A stretch of DNA of 33,747 nt from Triparma columacea (taxonomy: Eukaryota; Sar; Bolidophyceae; Parmales; Triparmaceae), in NCBI GenBank assembly GCA_030267965.1, contig BRYA01001477.1:1-33747 (forward strand), read 5' to 3'. The position numbers and the translations under genes are program-made. Position 1 is the first letter of the stretch, and the number at the start of each line of letters is the position of its first letter. The notes beneath the pieces were generated by a model, which saw only the letters and a program-made list of their open reading frames with translations, had not been told where the DNA came from and ran no database searches. Below, in pieces: positions 30,007 through 33,747 of this stretch.

Positions 30007-32982
30007 ATGGAGGGTGAGGTTGAAGCAGATGTTGGCCTCAAGAGTGATGTCGCCACAATCGAGGAAATTATTAAGCAGAACAAACAACTCCTCGTCGCAA
30101 ACGGTGCGCTGACGAAGGCGAACGGTGTGCTTATGAAGGCGAACGAGGTCCTCGAGGCCAAGGTCGAGACTCTCGCAAGAGAAAATGATGCGCTCAAGGC
30201 TTCTTCAGCAAAGGGAGGGGAAGCAACTGAGGTTGAGAGGGCAAGTGGTGTCGTTACTGAAAGAGCAAGCGAGGCTGTTGTGGACATCGTAACTGAACGT
30301 GGGGAAGTAGGAAAAGACGAGGCCCTCGCTTTAGGCGAAGAGGGAGATGGAGGGGAAGGAAACGACGAGGCCCTCGCTTTAGGCGGAGAGGGAGATGGAG
30401 GGGAAGGGGAGGGCATCATGGTCATTGATGACAGGATCAGGCAAGACGAGAGGAGAAAACAGATAGTTGGGAAGGCGAGGAAACTCAAGATTTGTAGCCC
30501 GATAAAAACGATTATACTGTTTGACGTCTTCCAACCGGGGATAAGGGCCGAAGAGGGTGGTAAGGGATGGGGAAGGATTTCTGTTAATGTTAGAGCAGGA
30601 GTTGAGGAGGTTGCAGCATTCTTCTGGGATGTCAACAGGTTAGACAAAAACATTAAGAGACTTATGAAGAGGGAATGGAGCAGCTTTGAGATGGAAGTGA
30701 GCAAGATACTTCTGAACAGTAAACTCATTGATCAAGTCAAAAGCAAGATCGACAGGCAAAGCACAAGTGGGATTGGCAGGTCAAATACAAGCAAGCTCGA
30801 CAGACAGGTCAGCAAACTTGGTGACATGGCAGCAGATAGGGAATTCTTCTCTAGGATGAACTTGTATAGAGCAGACGAGAAGACAATTGTGATAATTTCT
30901 AGGCCTGCCAGTGAGATAGAAGAGGCATCTGAAACTACTGCAATTAGAATTTCCAACGTGGGTGAGAAGAAGTCCAGTGTGGATCTTATTACTAAGATTG
31001 AGCTTGGTAAAGCTGTGAGCACAAGAGCTGCTAAAGCGAGCGCTAAGAAACTACTTGGTACCGCAACAGATGCTGCCTACGAATTTGACAACCTTTTGGG
31101 AAGTGCTGAGGCAGTGGAGGAGGATGGGAGGAGGTTTGGGGAGCAGCTGATGGAGATGGTTAAGGGCGTGAAAATAGTAGGGGACAAGGATGACATTGTC
31201 AGGGCGTTTATAGAGAAGAACTCAGCACTTGCAGAGCTAGTTGAGCAGCATGAGTTCGTAGGAACAATGTTGCGCGCCATTGTGAGGAGCAAAATGAAAA
31301 GAGATGCAGCAAAGGAGGGTGAGGTTAAGAGCGAGGAGGAAGCCAGGGGGTGGGAGATTGGGAGTGCAATGAAAACAGTCATGTTGACTACTTTGACTGC
31401 TGTTCATGCTGTAGATGAGTGGAGCGGGCAATTCACTGAAGTGCAAGAAATCATGAGAGATCAGGTGTGGTTAAGGCCCATGCTCGAAGAGATCGTGGTT
31501 AAGCTGTTTAGGAACTCTAAACTTGGCTTAAAGGCAAGGGTGATAGTAGGAGCTGTCACAAGCATGACTGATTTGCTGACTGATGTGTATGTGACATGCA
31601 TGTTTTGGAGTGATGAGAAGTATGGGTACTTTAAGGCATCTTTGGCAAGTTTGGTAGCGTCAATTGGTCTTCAGATGCTTTTTGTTTATATTATGAACAA
31701 AAAGTTTGGGATGAAGAGGGTGTTGCGGGAGTGGATTCCAATCTTGCTCGGGTACAAGCCTGCAGTTGATGCCTACAGGGTAGCAACTGGAGCAAAGCAA
31801 GAGGTTGGGCAAACACTTGATGCTATGGATGAGATGACATCTACAAAAGTTGTTGAGATGCTTGCTGAGGCAATCCCTGGAGTGATCATCCAACTTATGG
31901 CTATTGCAACAAGTGACAAAGATGTTGGAACTTCAGCATGGCTTTCAGTTGCAGTGTCAGCAATTACAACAGGCTTTGCCTCAGCAACAATAAGTTATGA
32001 CTGGGACACAGACCCTGCTAAGAGAGATGCAACACCAGACTTCTATGGGTATATACCTGCTAAAGCAAGCAAGAGAACAGTAGTATTTGTGTCCATGCTG
32101 CTGTACACTGCAGGAATGCTTCTAATAAGGTGTACAACAATAGTTCTTCTTGGGTTGACAGGAGGTAGTTGGGCCTTTCTCTACATTGGCGCTGACCTTG
32201 GTCTGTACTTATTGATTAAGATATTGAGGGGAGACTTCTGGTATTGGCTGCCAGTAGGGGGTAACGTTGAGATTGTGAGTAGCATTTTGATAAGACTGAT
32301 AGTAAAGATCATTGTAGACTTCACATCAATTGCGCAGTTTAGACATCCTAATGAAGTTGGGGGAGCTTATTGGTTGTTTGGTCTTCTGTTGACAATGGGG
32401 AGCCTACCAGTGTCAATATATATAGCTTCACCCTATGTTGATGGGAAGGCAATTGACATTGCATCATCGATAATGAAGTATTTCATACTAATAACTACCA
32501 TATGCTTTGCTGCCTTCTTTTTGAACATTGAAAGTAAGTACTTGCACACCTTCTTGAGCACACAGAAAGGCAAGGAATATACAATGGCATATTTCCTTGA
32601 AGAAGAAAGTGAAGAAGCAAAGTTTAAGGTTTTAGATAACTCTAGGCATCAGTGGGTCTCAATTGAAGGAGAAATTAAGAAGTGGGTTACGTTAAACTGG
32701 GCTAAGTGGGAAGAGGAGCAGCCAGAGTGGCTTACTGATTGGAGAAAAGCTACAGTGCCTGTTGAGTTCATTCCAGCAGATGGAGATGCAAGAAGGAGAG
32801 AGAGTGTGAGGAGAGCAAGTGTTGATGCTGAAGCTGAGGGTGGTCTGACAGGTGCTTTGATAGCAAGTGTTAGGAGAGCAAGTGTTGGAGGCGCTGATGG
32901 TGGAGATATTGCAGGGATAGGAGGTGGGAAGGCTAAAGTAAGCAGTGTTGTGCCGGATGAAGATGAGGATAATGGGGAGTGA
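30007..32982 (+). CDS. START-like plus XKR-like membrane protein, divergent paralogue of copies 1 and 2
   Basis: Single exon, 991 aa, starting M-E-G-E-V-E-A. Residues about 28-67 form heptads typical of a coiled coil. An acidic Gly-rich stretch with a 48-bp tandem repeat follows. Residues about 160-350 resemble a START-like lipid-binding domain: G-W-G-R-I-S-V-N-V-R-A-G-V-E-E-V-A-A-F-F-W-D near 187-208 and R-E-F-F-S-R-M-N-L-Y at about 278. A helical linker leads to the membrane core (about 515-840) with L-L-T-D-V-Y, Y-K-P-A-V-D-A-Y-R-V-A-T-G, E-A-I-P-G-V-I-I-Q-L, I-V-D-F-T-S-I-A-Q-F and R-H-P-N-E-V-G-G-A-Y. The same motifs occur in the same order in copies 1 and 2. The tail has Q-P-E-W-L and three R-R-x-S-V motifs. 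It lacks the two internal L-E-C-Y-P-C-M repeats of its relatives. Base composition falls from GC-rich to AT-richer along the gene. Family unity is clear; the START and XKR assignments are tentative. Confidence 0.6.
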   Translation: MEGEVEADVGLKSDVATIEEIIKQNKQLLVANGALTKANGVLMKANEVLEAKVETLARENDALKASSAKGGEATEVERASGVVTERASEAVVDIVTERGEVGKDEALALGEEGDGGEGNDEALALGGEGDGGEGEGIMVIDDRIRQDERRKQIVGKARKLKICSPIKTIILFDVFQPGIRAEEGGKGWGRISVNVRAGVEEVAAFFWDVNRLDKNIKRLMKREWSSFEMEVSKILLNSKLIDQVKSKIDRQSTSGIGRSNTSKLDRQVSKLGDMAADREFFSRMNLYRADEKTIVIISRPASEIEEASETTAIRISNVGEKKSSVDLITKIELGKAVSTRAAKASAKKLLGTATDAAYEFDNLLGSAEAVEEDGRRFGEQLMEMVKGVKIVGDKDDIVRAFIEKNSALAELVEQHEFVGTMLRAIVRSKMKRDAAKEGEVKSEEEARGWEIGSAMKTVMLTTLTAVHAVDEWSGQFTEVQEIMRDQVWLRPMLEEIVVKLFRNSKLGLKARVIVGAVTSMTDLLTDVYVTCMFWSDEKYGYFKASLASLVASIGLQMLFVYIMNKKFGMKRVLREWIPILLGYKPAVDAYRVATGAKQEVGQTLDAMDEMTSTKVVEMLAEAIPGVIIQLMAIATSDKDVGTSAWLSVAVSAITTGFASATISYDWDTDPAKRDATPDFYGYIPAKASKRTVVFVSMLLYTAGMLLIRCTTIVLLGLTGGSWAFLYIGADLGLYLLIKILRGDFWYWLPVGGNVEIVSSILIRLIVKIIVDFTSIAQFRHPNEVGGAYWLFGLLLTMGSLPVSIYIASPYVDGKAIDIASSIMKYFILITTICFAAFFLNIESKYLHTFLSTQKGKEYTMAYFLEEESEEAKFKVLDNSRHQWVSIEGEIKKWVTLNWAKWEEEQPEWLTDWRKATVPVEFIPADGDARRRESVRRASVDAEAEGGLTGALIASVRRASVGGADGGDIAGIGGGKAKVSSVVPDEDEDNGE
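30316..30411 (+). repeat. 48-bp tandem repeat, two units, coding
   Basis: Units 30316-30363 and 30364-30411 each encode D-E-A-L-A-L-G followed by an acidic Gly-rich stretch. They differ at only a few bases. This in-frame minisatellite lies between the coiled coil and the START-like region. Confidence 0.9.
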
Positions 32983-33085
32983 CTAATAGGGCAGCAACAT
33001 TTGTAGGAGAAATTGATTTGATTTGTTATTGTTGTGATTATTGTGTAGTGTTTTAGGTTATGTTGAGTACTGTGGCAGTTTAAAA

Positions 33086-33313
33086 GTTGTTTGTGAGTAT
33101 TGTGAAGTGTTGTAGATGTATTGTGTGAATGTTAAAGTTGTTTGTGAGTATTGTGGAAGTGTAGTAGATATGTATGGAGTTTTGGAGAAATGTGGAAGGA
33201 TTATAGTGGTTTGTGAGTATAATAGAAGTGTAGTAAATGAATTTGGAGTTTTGAAGAATTGTGAAAGTGTTATAGTAATTTGTGAGTATAATGGAAGTGA
33301 AGTAGATGTGTAG
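33086..33313 (+). repeat. Degenerate tandem repeat, about 69-bp period
   Basis: ttgtgagta recurs at about 33091, 33142, 33211 and 33280, spacings 51, 69 and 69 bp. The strand is almost without C. A 65-codon frame (33116-33313) stays open through the units because 69 is a multiple of three. It has no known motif and is treated as repeat DNA. Confidence 0.7.
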
Positions 33314-33606
33314 GGGGATAAATTGAAGAAGGATGAGTGCGGTTGTAGAAAGTAGTGATGGGTTAAGAGTAGAAAAAAGAAGGGTATAAGGTGGAATGAT
33401 GTGTGTAAGTGTAGTGGATAGTAGATGTGTATGAAGATGAATTGAAGAAAGGTGAGTGTAGTTTTTGAGATGTGTGAAAGGAGTAAAGGAGGGAGAGTAG
33501 AAGAGAGGGGGTATAAAATGGAATGATATGTGTAAGTGTAGAAGATGTGTATGAAGATAAATAAAAGGAGGTTAAGTGTAGTTGTGAAGAGGAGTGAAAG
33601 GAGTGA
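33314..33606 (+). repeat. Second degenerate tandem repeat, about 100-130 bp units
   Basis: Segments beginning ggtataaggtggaatgatg (about 33384) and ggtataaaatggaatgata (about 33511) repeat with tgtgtaagtgtag and gatgtgtatgaagat. A partial earlier unit is at about 33303-33384. Very poor in C. Normal mixed composition returns at about 33606. Confidence 0.7.
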
Positions 33607-33747
33607 CTAAAGGTCTTACAGATTTTGACCAAATCCAGACCAATTTCAACATTTTAACTAGCTAAATCGACCAATGGTCTGAAATGGAAGTTGGGCAATA
33701 ATATTGATACTAGCACATGTAAAAGTCCGAAAATGATACTACTAGCC

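Noticed and set aside
29985..30728. 247-codon minus frame
   Set aside because: Antisense to the start of the START/XKR-like gene; Ser/Pro-rich low complexity.

Overview
The window is nuclear DNA from a eukaryotic alga, most likely a photosynthetic stramenopile. Genes are interrupted by short GT-AG introns, mostly about 75-265 bp. Homopolymer C and G runs fill introns and intergenic DNA. The glucose-6-phosphate isomerase opens with a signal peptide followed by an A-x-A-F type motif, the bipartite plastid address of red-lineage plastids. A bolidophyte (Parmales) would fit, but that is inference. No prokaryotic operons, tRNAs, rRNAs or CRISPR arrays were seen.

Layout, left to right: the 5' part of a BspA-type leucine-rich-repeat gene (-, 1-613); a Stm1/HABP4-like RNA-binding protein (-, 1087-1983); plastid-type glucose-6-phosphate isomerase in 8 exons (+, 2812-5650); a mitochondrial ETFBKMT-like lysine methyltransferase (-, 5726-6532); copy 1 of an unusual multi-pass membrane protein (+, 6677-9076); a broken tyrosinase fragment (+, 9311-10260); a DUF445 membrane protein in 5 exons (-, 10376-12446); copy 2 of the membrane protein (+, 12627-15014); an unrecognised polytopic membrane protein (-, 15168-16073); a MYND zinc-finger protein (+, 16301-17467); histidine-tRNA ligase in 5 exons (-, 17642-20743, with a 25-N gap in an intron); the catalytic oligosaccharyltransferase subunit STT3 with a C-terminal ankyrin-like tail (+, 21799-25129); a type II membrane-anchored protein resembling PhoX-type alkaline phosphatases (+, 26130-29157); and a third, divergent member of the membrane-protein family carrying a coiled coil and a START-like domain (+, 30007-32982). 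An A/G/T-rich, C-poor tandem-repeat region closes the window.

Most genes are unrelated housekeeping functions: plastid or central carbon metabolism, mitochondrial protein methylation, tRNA charging and ER N-glycosylation. The one coherent theme is the three-member membrane-protein family. Its core resembles the XK/XKR scramblase architecture: an early TM with a D-x-x-T-D motif, then an E-A-I-P-G-x-x-I-Q-L helix matching the E-S-A-P-Q-L-x-L-Q-L helix of XKR proteins. Two members are near-identical copies in a duplicated block of about 2.7 kb. The third couples the core to a START-like domain, and all three end in R-R-x-S motifs. This family, the rearrangement scars around copy 1 (45-bp direct repeats, a truncated tyrosinase and a perfect hairpin) and the apparent gene-conversion tract are the most interesting content.

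Exon structures were derived by hand from frame continuity, splice consensus and conserved motifs. No alignment or search was run, and family assignments rest on recognised motifs.
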